This document shows positions 8,789-19,650 of a stretch of 64,000 nt of DNA, in pieces. The notes beneath the pieces were generated by a model. It worked only from the letters and a program-made list of their open reading frames with translations, was not told where the DNA came from and searched no databases. The stretch covers positions 1 to 64,000 of the forward strand of contig JAWKTM010000012.1 in NCBI GenBank assembly GCA_041399085.1. Direction: 5' to 3'. The DNA is from JAWKTM01 sp041399085 (lineage in GTDB: Bacteria > Planctomycetota > Planctomycetia > Pirellulales > Pirellulaceae). The first letter of the stretch is position 1; every line of letters starts with the position of its first letter. The position numbers and the translations under genes are program-made.

Positions 8789-9694
8789 TCAATCGCGGGC
8801 GAAGTTCACTTCGCGCAAAACGGCCGACGTCGCTTGCGACTTGTTCAGCACGTAGAAGTGCAAGCCGGGGATTTCGCGGTCGACAAGCTGCTGGACCTGC
8901 TCCACGGCGAATTCCACTCCGACGCGGAACTGCCAATCTTCGTCGTCTCGCTCGCCCAGACGCGTAACGAACGACTCGGGCAGCCGAGCGCCGCACAACG
9001 ACGTAATCCGCTGAATTTGCGACAAGTTCGTCACCGGCAGGATGCCGGGAACCAGCGGCACTTGGATGCCGGCCGCCTCGTATCGCTCGCGGAAACGAAA
9101 GAAATCGTCGTTCATATAGAACAACTGCGTGATCACGATATCCGCTCCCGCGCCGACTTTTCGCTTGAGATTGTCCAAGTCGACTTCGGGCGACGGCGCC
9201 TCGATGTGCTTCTCGGGATAGCCGGCTACCGCGATGCCGAAATGCGGAAACTCGGCTCGCAACAACGCCACCAGTTCGTTCGCATACCGCAATCCGCCAG
9301 CGACGGGTTCGAACTTGGTTTCACCTCGCGGCGGATCGCCTCGCAAAGCCACGATGTGGTCGACGCCTCGCCGCTGGGCTTCCTCCAAATAGTCTCGCAG
9401 TTGCTCGATCGTCGATCCCACGCAGGTCAAGTGCGAGGCGACATCCAGCCCCAATCGCCGCTTGACGTTCGTAATCACGTCCAAAGTCCGGTTTCGCGTC
9501 GATCCGCCGGCGCCGTAGGTACAGGTGATGTAGTCCGGGCGGAATTCGGCAAGCTGCTCGACGTGGTGCAGCAGCGTCTGATCGCCGACATCGGTCTTCG
9601 GCGGGAACAATTCAAACGACAGGCCGAGTCGGCCGGGCGAATAAAAGCGGTTGAGCGACATGCGTTCGTCGGGGATTGCTGGGGTTTCGGGCAT
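8789..9694 (-). CDS. metF: Methylenetetrahydrofolate reductase
   Basis: This FAD-containing enzyme reduces 5,10-methylene-THF to 5-methyl-THF for methionine synthesis. The TIM-barrel family motifs are visible: SFELFPPKTD at the N-terminus, YITCTYGAGGSTRNRTLDV, HLTCVG, DHIVALRGDPP, GVAGYPEKH-like AVAGYPEKHIEA, ITQLFYMNDDFFRF, and the PGILPVTN loop. The length of about 300 residues is normal. Two ATGs are possible, at 9694 and 9661; neither has a clear ribosome site, and both keep the core whole. The gene stands alone. Confidence 0.92.
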   Translation of the reverse strand: MPETPAIPDERMSLNRFYSPGRLGLSFELFPPKTDVGDQTLLHHVEQLAEFRPDYITCTYGAGGSTRNRTLDVITNVKRRLGLDVASHLTCVGSTIEQLRDYLEEAQRRGVDHIVALRGDPPRGETKFEPVAGGLRYANELVALLRAEFPHFGIAVAGYPEKHIEAPSPEVDLDNLKRKVGAGADIVITQLFYMNDDFFRFRERYEAAGIQVPLVPGILPVTNLSQIQRITSLCGARLPESFVTRLGERDDEDWQFRVGVEFAVEQVQQLVDREIPGLHFYVLNKSQATSAVLREVNFARD

Positions 9695-10059
9695 TCTGTC
9701 GAGCAAGGCATTCGGCCGAGATTTTCCGACCGCGAGTGCCGACATGATAGACGCCTGCGGACTATCGCCCAATGCCGACCGATTGCCAGCCCGGCTTTCC
9801 CGCCATGTTTGAGTGGCCGGACGAGATGCCAAGCGTGCGAGTGGGGACGGACGTCCGATGACGCGTGCAGAAAATCGCCAGGGCTGCCAAACTGGTGAGA
9901 AGCCGAGCGCGACGACCCTAACAAACCTGAGCCGAACCGGGAATCGTTCGTTGAGTGCGCGAACTCGGTTTAATAAGCTTGCGGCTGGATATCATTGATT
10001 CGTGCCTAGTGTCGAGGCGCTGACACCGACGGTGGTTTTTACCACGGAGAGATTGTTAC
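9695..10059 (+). other. Intergenic stretch between divergent genes
   Basis: About 365 bases separate metF (minus) from the metallopeptidase gene (plus). I see no convincing coding frame. A GGAGAG ribosome site at about 10045-10050 serves the downstream GTG start. No recognisable riboswitch or clear sigma-70 promoter was found. Confidence 0.4.
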
Positions 10060-10866
10060 GTGAGTGTTATTACTTCGAAATGTGGTCGCGCACCCGGAAT
10101 GTTTCTACTCGGATGTACTGTTCTAATATGGTGGAGTCCGGCTTCTGCTCAACAACCGGATTCGCCGACGCCATCCGTCACATCGCCGCCCGCGGAGTTG
10201 CGACTTGACGCCTTTTATACGAAGTACATTTCCAGTCGCGATATCCCTATCGTTTCATCGGGCAAAGTGCCCGACAAAGCACTTATTGAAGCTCGACGGA
10301 TTGTTGACAACATGCTGGCGAAAAAACCGGGGCTCGCCAAAGTGTTAGTTAAAAACCGGGTGCGAATCGCCGTGATGGCTGCATCGGAGCTTACGACCGA
10401 TATCCCAGAACACAGCGACCTTCGCCCCCGAGAACATTGGGATAAGCGGGCACGAGGTTTAGGGGCAACTCGCACGCGGCCCGCTTGTAGCTGTGCGGAA
10501 GAGAATCTTCTGGCCTATCGCAATGATCCCTACCGTGGTGAGAATATCTTGATTCACGAGTTCGCTCATACGCTTCATGAATTGGCGATAATGGAAGTGG
10601 ATGAAACGTTTGATGCGCGGCTCCGATCCACATACGCTAGCGCGATGAAGCGTGGGTTATGGGCGAATACATATGCCGCCACCAATCACAAGGAATATTG
10701 GGCGGAAGGTGTCCAGTCTTGGCTGAATGCTAATCGGGAAGTCTCGCGCGGCGATGGAATCCACAATGGTATCAACACCCATCGTGAATTGAGAGACTAT
10801 GATCCTGACTTAGCATCGCTTATCTCCGAGTGGTTTCATGAACCACCCGAATCGGAATCGCCATAG
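10060..10866 (+). CDS. Secreted zinc metallopeptidase (HEXXH)
   Basis: The 268-residue product has a signal-like hydrophobic N-terminus (MFLLGCTVLIWWSPASA) and then a domain with ILIHEFAHTLHE, a classical HEXXH zinc motif. About 60 residues later YWAEGVQSWLN offers a Glu that could be the third ligand, as in gluzincins. The arrangement resembles small bacterial enzymes related to the anthrax lethal factor/Pro-Pro endopeptidase fold, but that placement is inference. The GTG at 10060 is chosen because GGAGAG lies about 9 bases upstream. No neighbour suggests a substrate. It probably acts outside the cytoplasm. Confidence 0.75.
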   Translation: MSVITSKCGRAPGMFLLGCTVLIWWSPASAQQPDSPTPSVTSPPAELRLDAFYTKYISSRDIPIVSSGKVPDKALIEARRIVDNMLAKKPGLAKVLVKNRVRIAVMAASELTTDIPEHSDLRPREHWDKRARGLGATRTRPACSCAEENLLAYRNDPYRGENILIHEFAHTLHELAIMEVDETFDARLRSTYASAMKRGLWANTYAATNHKEYWAEGVQSWLNANREVSRGDGIHNGINTHRELRDYDPDLASLISEWFHEPPESESP

Positions 10867-11385
10867 CCGGTTGCGGTAGGTCGTCGCTGTCGAGGGGCGA
10901 CTTCCGATTCGTCGAGAACGCCCGGTCGCTTGAGTCGTTTCGATTCGCTGTCGAACTTGATCGATTCTCTTGGCAGGGGCCGAAAGTGGCCGCGATCGGG
11001 AATTTCGTATTTGCAGCGGAAGAGCCAAACCGTGGAAACGTCGCTGGCTGGGCCGGGAAGTCCGCCAGGTGACGAGCGGGCTTGCGATTCGGCGCTTGCA
11101 GCGACCGGTCGGGCCAACGAAAATAGCTGGTTTGGAAGGCCGCTCAGCGGCCAGGTACGCGGGGCTCGGCGATCGATCGCGGGCGACAACGGTCGGCCGA
11201 CGAACTCGCCGACGACGCTCGCTACCCGCGCTCGCCGATTGGTCAGCCGTCTCGGTTTGAATTAAACTTCCTCCGTGCCTGTTGCGACGAAACGCGTCCG
11301 CGGCCATGGCGGCGGACTGTCGCAATCCTTCCGTTTACTCCCGCCACTGACAATCCAGCCAGAACCACAAGGGAACTTCGAGATC
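10867..11385 (+). other. Non-coding stretch
   Basis: About 520 bases between the metallopeptidase and the SGNH/PVC fusion gene. Open frames here on both strands are Arg/Ser/Pro-rich and look like chance frames in GC-rich DNA. I see no repeat, RNA gene or clear promoter, although it presumably holds the promoter of the downstream gene. Confidence 0.35.
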
Positions 11386-14300
11386 ATGAGTTGTCCTCCG
11401 TTACCGGAGCTGAGAGTTCAGCTCCTTCGCTTGCTGTTTTGCTCGTTCGCGGCCGTATTGGTCGCGGGGTCGGCAACCGCCGCCGAGCCGTTTGCCTTTC
11501 AGAAGAACGATACCGTGGCCATTTACGGCAACGGACTGGCCGATCGGATGCAACACGCGCCGTGGGTCGAAACGGTGCTGCAACACCATCTGAAAGGAAT
11601 GAACGTCCGCTTCCGAAACATGAGCTTTTCGGGAGACATGGTCAATCGGCGGCCGCGAAACCAAGGCTTTACAAACGACGCGGAATACTTGCAACACGTG
11701 GCCCCGGACGTTGTGTTCATGATGTACGGATACAACGAATCGTTCGCCGGCCCGGCGGGCGCCGAGGCGTATCAGCGCGAGCTTGTAAAGCACGTGCAGC
11801 AGTACCGTGCCTTGCGAAAGGAAGCCGGCGTCAACGCTCGCTTCGTGCTGTTCAGCCCGATCGCCTATGAAAGCACCGGCAATCCAAATCTGCCCGAGGG
11901 AACGCAGCTCAACGCGAATCTGGCTGCCTACACCGCGGCGACTTCGACGCGCGGCGGCCGAGTGCGAAGCGACTTATGTCGATTTGTATTCGCCCACCTT
12001 TCAGTTGTTCGCGGCGAGCTCGCACCAGTACACGTTGAACGGCATTCATCTGAACGCCGACGGTTACAAGCAGCTTGCCGGCATGATTTCCGAAGCGTTG
12101 CTGGGCAAACCGGCTCCCGCCGAATCGGATTTACAGGCAATCTACGAGACGGTGGAGGACAAGAATTGGCATTGGCACAATCGCTTCCGAGCGACGGACG
12201 GCAACGACATCTGGGGCGGCCGATCGACGCTGACATTCGTCGGCGGACAAAGCAACGCCGATGTGTTGAAGCACGAACTAGCGATGCTGGACGTCATGAC
12301 GGCCAATCGCGATCCGGCAATTTGGGCCGCGGCCGAGGGACGCAAGTTCACGATCGACGATAGCAACGTCCCGCCTCCGGTAAACGTTATTTCCAATGTT
12401 GGTGGCGGCAGCAAGAGTTCAAGTAAGGAGAAGGAAGGGACCGTCGACTATCTAAGCCCCGAAGATAGCGTTTCGAAGATCAAGGTCCCCGAAGGCTATC
12501 AACTTAATGTGTTCGCTTCCGAGAAAATGTTCCCGGACATGGCAAACCCCGTGCAAATGCAGGTCGACAATAAAGGTCGGCTGTGGGCGGCATGTTGGAA
12601 TACTTATCCCAAATGGGAGCCGCTCAAGGAAATGAATGATAGCCTCATGATCTTCGAGGACGAGGATGGTGACGGCGTAGCTGACCGACGGAAGATTTTC
12701 GCCCACGTTCACAACCCGTTGGGGTTTGAGTTTTGGGGAGGCGGCGTTGTTGTTACTTCGGGACCAGACCTCTGGTTTTTGAAGGACACCGACGGAGATG
12801 ATAAGGCGGACGTGCGGCAAATCCTGCTTCAAGGTTTGGGCACCTCCGATACTCACCACGCGGCGAACAACTTGATCTACGGACCGGACGGCGGTATTTA
12901 CTGGCAAAGCGGTATCTTTTTGGTGCACAACCATGAGACTCCGTGGCGGCAGAATCTCAATATCGGCGATTCGGGCATGTATCGCTTCGATCCCCGCACG
13001 TTTGTCATTACGCCCCACGCCGGCAATTCACCCAATCCGCACGGCACCAGCTTCGACTATTGGGGCTATTGCTATGCGAACGACGGAACCGGTGGAAGAT
13101 CGTTCCAAGTTCGGCCCGAGGGCAAGGGCTTCAAAATGCACGAGTTGTTGACGAAGGAGTTTCGCCCCGTGGCGGCGGACGAAATCCTCTCGTCGACGCA
13201 TTTCCCCGACGAGTTGCAAAACGACTTCTTAATCTGCAACACGATTGGGTTCCTCGGCGTAAAGCAATACGATCTCGACCGCGAAGGGGACGGCAAGAAT
13301 CGCAAGTTCGGCGAGGTGTGGGGAACGCCCGGCTTGGAGTTGCTGAACAGCACCGATCGTAATTTCCGACCGACCGACGCGGTGATTGGCGAGGACGGCG
13401 CCCTGTATGTCTCTGATTGGCAGAACGTCATCATTGGTCATATGCAGCACAACATTCGCGACCCCAATCGCGATCACCAGCACGGCCGTATCCTTCGGCT
13501 GACCGTGAAAGGGCGGCCTCTGCAAGAACCCGTGAAGATCGCGGGCGAGCCGATCGAAGCATTGCTGGAAAATCTCAAACACCCGGTCAACGGTGTGAGG
13601 CATCGCACGCGGGTTGAGCTGAGTGCCCGCGATTCCAAAGCCGTTATTGCGGCGACGCAAAAGTGGATGGCCGGCTTTAATCCGGACGACGAATTGGAGG
13701 CTCACCATCTGTTGGAAGCATTGTGGTTGCACCAGCAGCACAATGTGAAGAACGACGCTTTGCTAAACGTGTTGTTGAACTCCAAAGTCAAACATGCCGT
13801 GGTTGCGGCCAGCACGGTCAAGCACTTCTGGTATAACGTGGACGCCAAGGGAGCCAGCGGTTTCGCGGCGCCCGCCGAAATCGAGTTCGTCAAGTTCGAT
13901 CCGCCGAAATGGCTTAGCCCGGCCGAGCAAAAGGTGTATGAACTGGGCGCGGCGGTTTACCAACGCGAGTCTCACTGTGCGACTTGTCATCTTCCACATG
14001 GCAAGGGAAATGGGATCGTCTATCCGTCGCTGGTCGGCAGCCCTTGGGTGAACGGCAGCGAAGATCGGCTAATCAAGATGGCTCTGCACGGGATGTGGGG
14101 CAAGATCACGGTGCATGGGAAGACTTATGACCCGGCGCTCGGCGTGCCGCCGATGACTGCGTTCCGAAACCTGCTGAAGGACGACGAGCTGGCGGCTGTG
14201 TTGACGTTCGTGCGCAACACGTGGGGCAACAGCGCTTCGACCATCACGCCGGAATCCGTCAAACGGGTGCGAGCCGAAACGAGCGACCGCACTACGTTTT

Positions 14301-14884
14301 GGATTCCCGATGAGCTGTTGGCCGAGCATCCTTTGGAAGCCGAACTGGTGTTGAAAGACATTGGTATCGATCCCGAAGGCTTCTCGAACAAAGAGTTGGA
14401 AGATGAGCTGTTGGCCATTTCGCCGGCGGAATTGGCAAAGATCGCGATGGAGCAGGGTGATTTCGAGCGAGGCAAGACGCTGTTCTACAAGTCGGCGGCC
14501 GCCTGCTTCGCCTGCCACGATCCGCCATCCGGAGCGATTCGATTGGGACCGGATTTGACGAAAATCCAGTCCGTGTTGAAACCCGAGGAACTAGTCGAGT
14601 CCGTGCTGCGTCCGTCGCAGCGGATCGATAAGGATTTCGCGCAGGTGAACGTGTTGACCGTTGACGGTAAGCAATTCACCGGAATTCGGGTTTCGGAGAA
14701 CGACAAGGAATTGGTCCTGCGGAACCTGGCTCAGCCAGATCCGATTACGATCCCCAAGAAAGACATCGACGAGGTGCTGGAATCCCGCACTTCTCTGATG
14801 CCAGCCAACTTGGCGCGACAACTGAAGAACCGCGGCGAGTTCAATGACTTGCTGAAGTTCGTCATGGAAACTCGCAAACGCTAA
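11386..14884 (+). CDS. SGNH hydrolase - PVC-type dehydrogenase - di-haem cytochrome c fusion (one frameshift)
   Basis: The product of about 1165 residues is split by one indel near 11935-11955. The ATG at 11386 starts a signal peptide ending GSATAAEPF. An SGNH-hydrolase-like domain follows (AIYGNGLADRMQ, VVFMMYGYNESF, then in the next frame NGIHLNADGYKQL with the Asp/His catalytic pair). Next comes the planctomycete PVC-type beta-propeller dehydrogenase domain (KVPEGYQLNVFASE, DNKGRLWAACWNTYP, FEDEDGDGVADRR, YGPDGGIYWQSG), then a HEAT-like region. Two c-type haem sites follow, CATCHLPHGKGNG and CFACHDPPSGAIRLGPDL, with the usual C-terminal beta domain. Acting outside the cytoplasm, it probably couples sugar or alcohol oxidation to haem. 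The frame switch is probably a sequence error, because both halves are well preserved. Confidence 0.8.
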
Positions 14885-14905
14885 TGGTTCGGAACGTGTG
14901 ACGCA

Positions 14906-14940
14906 CGTGACTGTGAGGACCATCGTTCCTCACAGTCACG
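14906..14940. terminator. Perfect 14-bp hairpin between convergent genes
   Basis: CGTGACTGTGAGGA at 14906-14919 pairs exactly with TCCTCACAGTCACG at 14927-14940 around a 7-base loop. It sits 22 bases after the PVC fusion gene and 45 bases before the end of the convergent Kelch gene. There is no U-tract on either strand, so it may be a bidirectional attenuating hairpin rather than a canonical intrinsic terminator. Confidence 0.65.
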
Positions 14941-14984
14941 CTCATGGAATGCGGGTTCTCGCACGTTCGGCCTGCTCGCCGTCG

Positions 14985-17354
14985 CTATCGGTCCAGCTTG
15001 GCCGCTGCTGGATCGAAGCGAAACAGAAACGTCTGCATTGGCCCCGTAAAGCGTTCCGGTATCAAAGCGACGCACACGTTATGGGCCGCGTCAAACACAA
15101 AAGCACATTCGTGGCCGTAAAGTCCCTTCGGTAATTCGACGTCCACACGCCGCATGGTGTTGTCGCCACAGTCGAACCAATACAGCTCGTTCCCCAGCCA
15201 TAGCACGCCATCATGCTCGGGGATGTATACGGCTTCGCGTCCGATGGCGGCCGTTCCCTGAGTCTCGAGCTGTTGCCAGGCTCCGTCTTTTTCCAGCGAA
15301 CGAACAAAGATATCCACGCGCTGCGCGTCACCTTTTAATTGGATCAGCCGTTCGCGTTTGGAATCGTATAACAACGGTTGATACTCGTAGTGATATTTGA
15401 TTTCCGTTCGTGGACGAGGATAGTTCGCGTCAACCAAAGTCCAATCGACCCGCCCCGACTCTCGCTCAACGCGGCCGTGATAAAGCCGCTGGTCGGACAC
15501 GGCGTATACGCCTCGCGGCGTGCCGATCAGCGATAGATGCCAAGGATTCGCGAATTCGCGGCCGAAACTGGGCCTCCGCATGGTCTTGGTTTCCACATCA
15601 TAGACCCAACTGGCGTATCCATGCTTCGAGGCGTCGTAGGTGAAGGTATCCGCGGGGTCTTCCGAAAGTTGGATGTCCAACCCATTGTCGATCGACGGGC
15701 GAGCCAGATAAACGACGGTTCTACTGGCCGGATCATAACAGTACCAAAGGTATGTGTGCTGGCTGAACGGAAGCATCCCATAGCTCCAGCCGAAGATGCC
15801 CGCATTCGTGCTTTCCAGATACGGAGGAAATCGCGGCGGCATATCCAAGCTCCAGCGATTGTTGGCAATCGAATACCGGGCAAAATCATTTCCCGAATAT
15901 CCCGAGTGACCTCCGCCGGTATAGATCACTTCGCTCCGATCGCTGTCAATAACAGCCGTGGACCAAGTCTTACTAACTAACATCCCCGGCGGCGTCGCAT
16001 CGACAAACGTATTGACGGGCAGAGACTTCAATAGGCGAATTTGCCGAGCACGATCAGGCGGCGGTGCGTTCTCCAACGAACTCTTCTGTTCGGGATACTT
16101 CCACGCCACGACGTTTGGATCCGCTCCGGGGAGATCGACTGGAGCAGCGGCCGAATCGTAGCGAAATGCGTAGGTCCTTCGTTCTGGACCAAAGGCGACC
16201 AGCAGTGCCACGTTCTCATGTCCGCTAGGGGCCGCTGTAAGCCAGCGATAGTTCTCAAGACGTAAGTCGCTGTTCAATGGAGTCCAGGAGTTCTCCGCCA
16301 CATCGTAAATCCAGGTTTCTTTCTGAGCCGAAGTTCGCCCCAGATGGTGCATCTCCAACTTGCGGGCGTCACTCTCACATACCAACACCTTGCCGAGATT
16401 CGACAGAGCCACGGTCGCTGGAGCATACATCGGCGGCGGCGAAATAGGCGGATCGCGACGCTGCCAACGATCGGCCTTCAATTCATACACCCAGGTATCG
16501 TTCATTGCGGCGGCTTGGTTGTATCCGCCGAACATCACCAAGCTTTTCGTTGTCGCATCGTAGACGATCGGCGAATTACAACGCAGCGGCGGTTCGGCAT
16601 CAAGCTTCGGACGCTCCCAGCGATTCTCTTTACAGTCATAGAACCACGTCGGAGCGCCGCCGGCTGGATTCGTGGCCAATCCCCCGCCAAACAACATGAC
16701 TCGATCCCCGATCGGATCGTAGCACATGCTGCCCCAGGCCAGTGTCCGACACGTTGTGGGATAGTTGGTTGCTTTTAGGTCCGTCCACGAATTCGTCGTG
16801 GGATCGAGGGCAAAGGTTACGCCATCCGCGTAGTACAGAATTCGATTTCGAAGTGAGTCATAACACACCATGTTGAATGTCAAGACAGGGCTGGGGCGCG
16901 GGACCCCGTCAAAGTCCCACCACTGCACGCGATTGGTTGAGTTGTAGCCGCCGACCGTGCGCAACCGCGGTCCCTCATCAAACTTCAAACCGTCAGGCCC
17001 TGTTTGCCCATATATGCGAAATGGCGGATAGTTTTCCGCCGTCCAGTCTCCGTTTCTGGCGGTTGGAAAAGCTGGAATCCAACCGGGGCTGGATAAAGCG
17101 AACGACTCCAATTCATAGGTGCGGTAAACATTCCTTGCCGGTTGCTCGCCGCCGGTTCCCCAGAGATAAAGCCGGTCAATGTTCGGAACATAAACAGCCC
17201 GCGCAAACGTCTTCCCGCCCTCCGCTTGCTCGCTGTGCAACAGCGTCCACACATTCGCCGGCAGTTTCTCCAACTTCGACGCTTGCTCCGCCCAAATGGA
17301 GTTGCACGGCACGAACCAACAACTTAGGACGAAGAAGAAGACCGCCATACGCAT
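14985..17354 (-). CDS. Secreted Kelch-repeat protein
   Basis: The 789-residue product opens with a signal peptide (MRMAVFFFVLSCWFVPCNSIWA). It contains many Kelch-type blades, for example VCYDSLRNRILYYADG, MCYDPIGDRVMLFGG, PIVYDATTKSLVMFGGYN with NDTWVYELKADRWQ, and AVIDSDRSEVIYTGGGHSG. The blades appear to form two propellers separated by a linker near the middle. No catalytic residues for a galactose-oxidase-type enzyme can be assigned. The ATG at 17354 has AAGGAG 7 bases upstream, which decides the start over an earlier in-frame codon at 17423. It probably acts in the periplasm or on the surface. Confidence 0.85.
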   Translation of the reverse strand: MRMAVFFFVLSCWFVPCNSIWAEQASKLEKLPANVWTLLHSEQAEGGKTFARAVYVPNIDRLYLWGTGGEQPARNVYRTYELESFALSSPGWIPAFPTARNGDWTAENYPPFRIYGQTGPDGLKFDEGPRLRTVGGYNSTNRVQWWDFDGVPRPSPVLTFNMVCYDSLRNRILYYADGVTFALDPTTNSWTDLKATNYPTTCRTLAWGSMCYDPIGDRVMLFGGGLATNPAGGAPTWFYDCKENRWERPKLDAEPPLRCNSPIVYDATTKSLVMFGGYNQAAAMNDTWVYELKADRWQRRDPPISPPPMYAPATVALSNLGKVLVCESDARKLEMHHLGRTSAQKETWIYDVAENSWTPLNSDLRLENYRWLTAAPSGHENVALLVAFGPERRTYAFRYDSAAAPVDLPGADPNVVAWKYPEQKSSLENAPPPDRARQIRLLKSLPVNTFVDATPPGMLVSKTWSTAVIDSDRSEVIYTGGGHSGYSGNDFARYSIANNRWSLDMPPRFPPYLESTNAGIFGWSYGMLPFSQHTYLWYCYDPASRTVVYLARPSIDNGLDIQLSEDPADTFTYDASKHGYASWVYDVETKTMRRPSFGREFANPWHLSLIGTPRGVYAVSDQRLYHGRVERESGRVDWTLVDANYPRPRTEIKYHYEYQPLLYDSKRERLIQLKGDAQRVDIFVRSLEKDGAWQQLETQGTAAIGREAVYIPEHDGVLWLGNELYWFDCGDNTMRRVDVELPKGLYGHECAFVFDAAHNVCVALIPERFTGPMQTFLFRFDPAAAKLDR

Positions 17355-17931
17355 GAAGAGCTCCTTGAATTCGAGTTGTGTGGTCCCAGTGGAAGAAAAT
17401 TTGATTGGTTGAATCGCGGCCACATTTCGTGCGAAATTATCGGGGAAAATGCCATTGCCAGCGTAGCGTCGTCACGACACTATGGTACAACGACGCGACA
17501 TCGTGCGGCTCGTCTTAGCTGTAGCATCTCCAAGGTTTGGAAGTCAGTTGCCGTGGCCGGCTTGCAAGAGAGGTTGTAGCTTCCAGCGGGTATGCGTATT
17601 TCCAACTCGGATCTGGCATTAGGGAGGAACCTCCAACTCGGTAGGCGAGTCGCCGGACGTGGGGCGCGATGCGTAGCAAGACAAGCTGTTCGGATTCGTT
17701 GGTTACGAAAACGTGCCGCTGGCTTGTTGATACAACTCTCGGCCTTGCCGCCAGTTCGGTAACGATTGACCATGCCCGGCTGGCCTGATCCCACATCGCT
17801 TCGATTTCTGACGAAGCGGTGTCGATTTTGACAAATCGGTGGGCCATGATGAGAAGGTCCGCTTGTGCTCAGTCGTTGGGCGCGATGGCTGGACACCTTT
17901 CCAGCCGAAAAAGTTGGTCGTCCCCTCCAAG
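17355..17931 (-). other. Unresolved stretch, possible further frameshifted coding sequence
   Basis: On the minus strand a piece beginning MAHRFVKIDTASSEIEAMWD runs 110 codons (17515-17847), with RHVFVTNESEQLVLLRI, and looks protein-like. It lies directly downstream of the broken kinase C-terminal region and could be its last part or a separate small gene. No family is recognised. Nothing else was found. Confidence 0.25.
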
Positions 17932-19650
17932 TCATTCCAAGTTGGGCACGACCAGCCCCAAGCGTTGAGTTGTCAGCATCGACTGCATCAATTCTTCGCC
18001 AATCGGTTTAACAAACTCACAGAAAGCATTGTCCCCGACACGTCCCATTAGGCTGACGGCGACGGTCTCGCTTGACATGAGCGCGTTGGACGCTGAATCC
18101 GTTCTCGCATCGTCAGTCGATCGAACGCAAGATCCTCGGCGATCTCTTTGCCCCAATTCGGTCCGCCATGAACGTGTGATGCCTTCGTAGAGAGTGTTCG
18201 ATTGAATTGCGTTTAGGCTCACGTCGAGCATGGGATTGGTCTTTACCTCGGATGTCAATAACCGCAGCAAACGGCGAGGCGTGAATTGCTCAGACAGCTC
18301 GATAATCCCATTCAGCATCGCGCGCCGGCGCGCCAAAGCCTCTTGGCTTCGACCAACCGCGTGCCCGCTGACCAGCCACGACGGAAGGCGGCTTGAGCGG
18401 CTACGTGATCACCTCGACGGAGTGCCAACAACTCTTCGCCATCGTTGTATCAATCAACTCATGTCGCGTATGTTCGGTGTCCTCCAGGTTGGCAAGCAAG
18501 GAATCCGCTTCGGCCTCGGCTTCGTCCCACTGCCCTGTTGCAACGAGCGTGCTAATGCGCCAGAGCAAGATCGGACGCGGATTACTTCCCGGAATCACGG
18601 AGGTCTCGAATCGCATCATCAATAATTTGCATATGTCGGCCGCTGCCCGAGACGGCGAAGCAGCCGGTTTGTGAATGTCAAGTTTTGAATTCGTTGTCTG
18701 CCCGTCCAAACGGATCGCGTGGCGTCCAAAACCTGCAACGCTTCGTCAAAACGATCATGTAGTCGGTAGGCGTTCACCAAAGCCAACTGAATGTAGGGCG
18801 TGCCAAGTTGATGAGGCAAAGCGGCAGTCAATTTCGGCAAATCGCTTCTAATAATGTGACTCCGGCGACTATCCGGACGCATTGCGTGCGATAGCATTTG
18901 GCCTGCATTGCATACCGGTTGCCCACGGTCTGCCAGCTACCGATAGGAATGGTTTTGTAGGATGGCTGCGAAACGAGAACGCCAGAATTCAGCAAGCGTA
19001 ATGGCTTCGGTTTGGTTATCTCCTTTGAGATGAGCAATCCACACCCATTCCGGTTGCGGGCCAACGATCGCCAGCTTCGGCGTGCCACCGACTGCAACCG
19101 GCGCGACACCTTCGGCAGTGCGGTTGAAATCAATCAGACATACGGCGGCCTTAAAGCGAGAGCTTCCTGTCGAATCGTCTCCGTCGCGCCGGAGTCAGCC
19201 TGCGATTGGTAGATGGCTAGAGCGACCTTCCTGTTTCCCGTCACGTAATGCCGATCTCCCTGGGCTGGCGGATTCGTCGTCGCGACCTTTTTCCGGACAC
19301 GCATCGTCGTGATCGTCGAAGCATTGGTCGTGATTATCTGATCGCGGCGTCTGGGGAGTATCCGCGGAACACCGACGTAAACAAGATTGGAGGATGCTCA
19401 GCTGAGCTGAAGCAACAATGATTCACCTTCGCGTCTGGGCGCGCATCCGCAACGGTTGGAGACGGAATCGTCGAAGATCAATCGTTTCCTGACGGAGCAC
19501 TTGACCGTGAGCGACGATCTCGGCCACCACAGCTTGCCCTCGTTTGTCGGCGTCGGACATAAGCAATGGCTGCTCGCCGATCGCGGCACCGACACGATAC
19601 AGCGAGATTGACAGAATGATTGCTCCCCGTCAATCAAGGAAATGCCGATG
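17932..19650 (-). pseudogene. C-terminal region of the Ser/Thr kinase, broken by several frameshifts
   Basis: After the kinase frame goes wrong near 19715, other frames carry the expected continuation. First DFEAEIEFAGDW with TSIGISLIDGEQ, then AVVAEIVAHGQVLRQETIDL (a jelly-roll-like accessory domain). After a TGA at about 19400 comes VALAIYQSQADSGATETIR with ALALKAAVCLIDFNR and LKGDNQTEAITLAEFWRSRF. Next TPR-like pieces YIQLALVNAYRLHDRFDEAL and VATGQWDEAEAEADSLLANL, and a segment with RLLRLLTSEVKTNPMLD and LYEGITRSWRTELGQR. This order matches long planctomycete kinases. At least four indels and one stop are needed. It is either decay or poor sequence. Confidence 0.55.

Noticed and set aside
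1..8800. Integrated phage or IS element
   Set aside because: No transposase, integrase, terminal repeats or phage structural genes were found.
8834..9898. Long plus-strand open frame opposite metF
   Set aside because: It is the complement of a well-supported gene, is rich in Arg, Gln and His, and has no domain.
10810..11325. 171-codon minus-strand frame after the metallopeptidase
   Set aside because: Extremely Arg/Ser-rich and overlaps the end of a real gene; treated as chance.
12452..13741. Minus-strand frames opposite the PVC dehydrogenase
   Set aside because: No family, and the plus strand carries an intact domain architecture.
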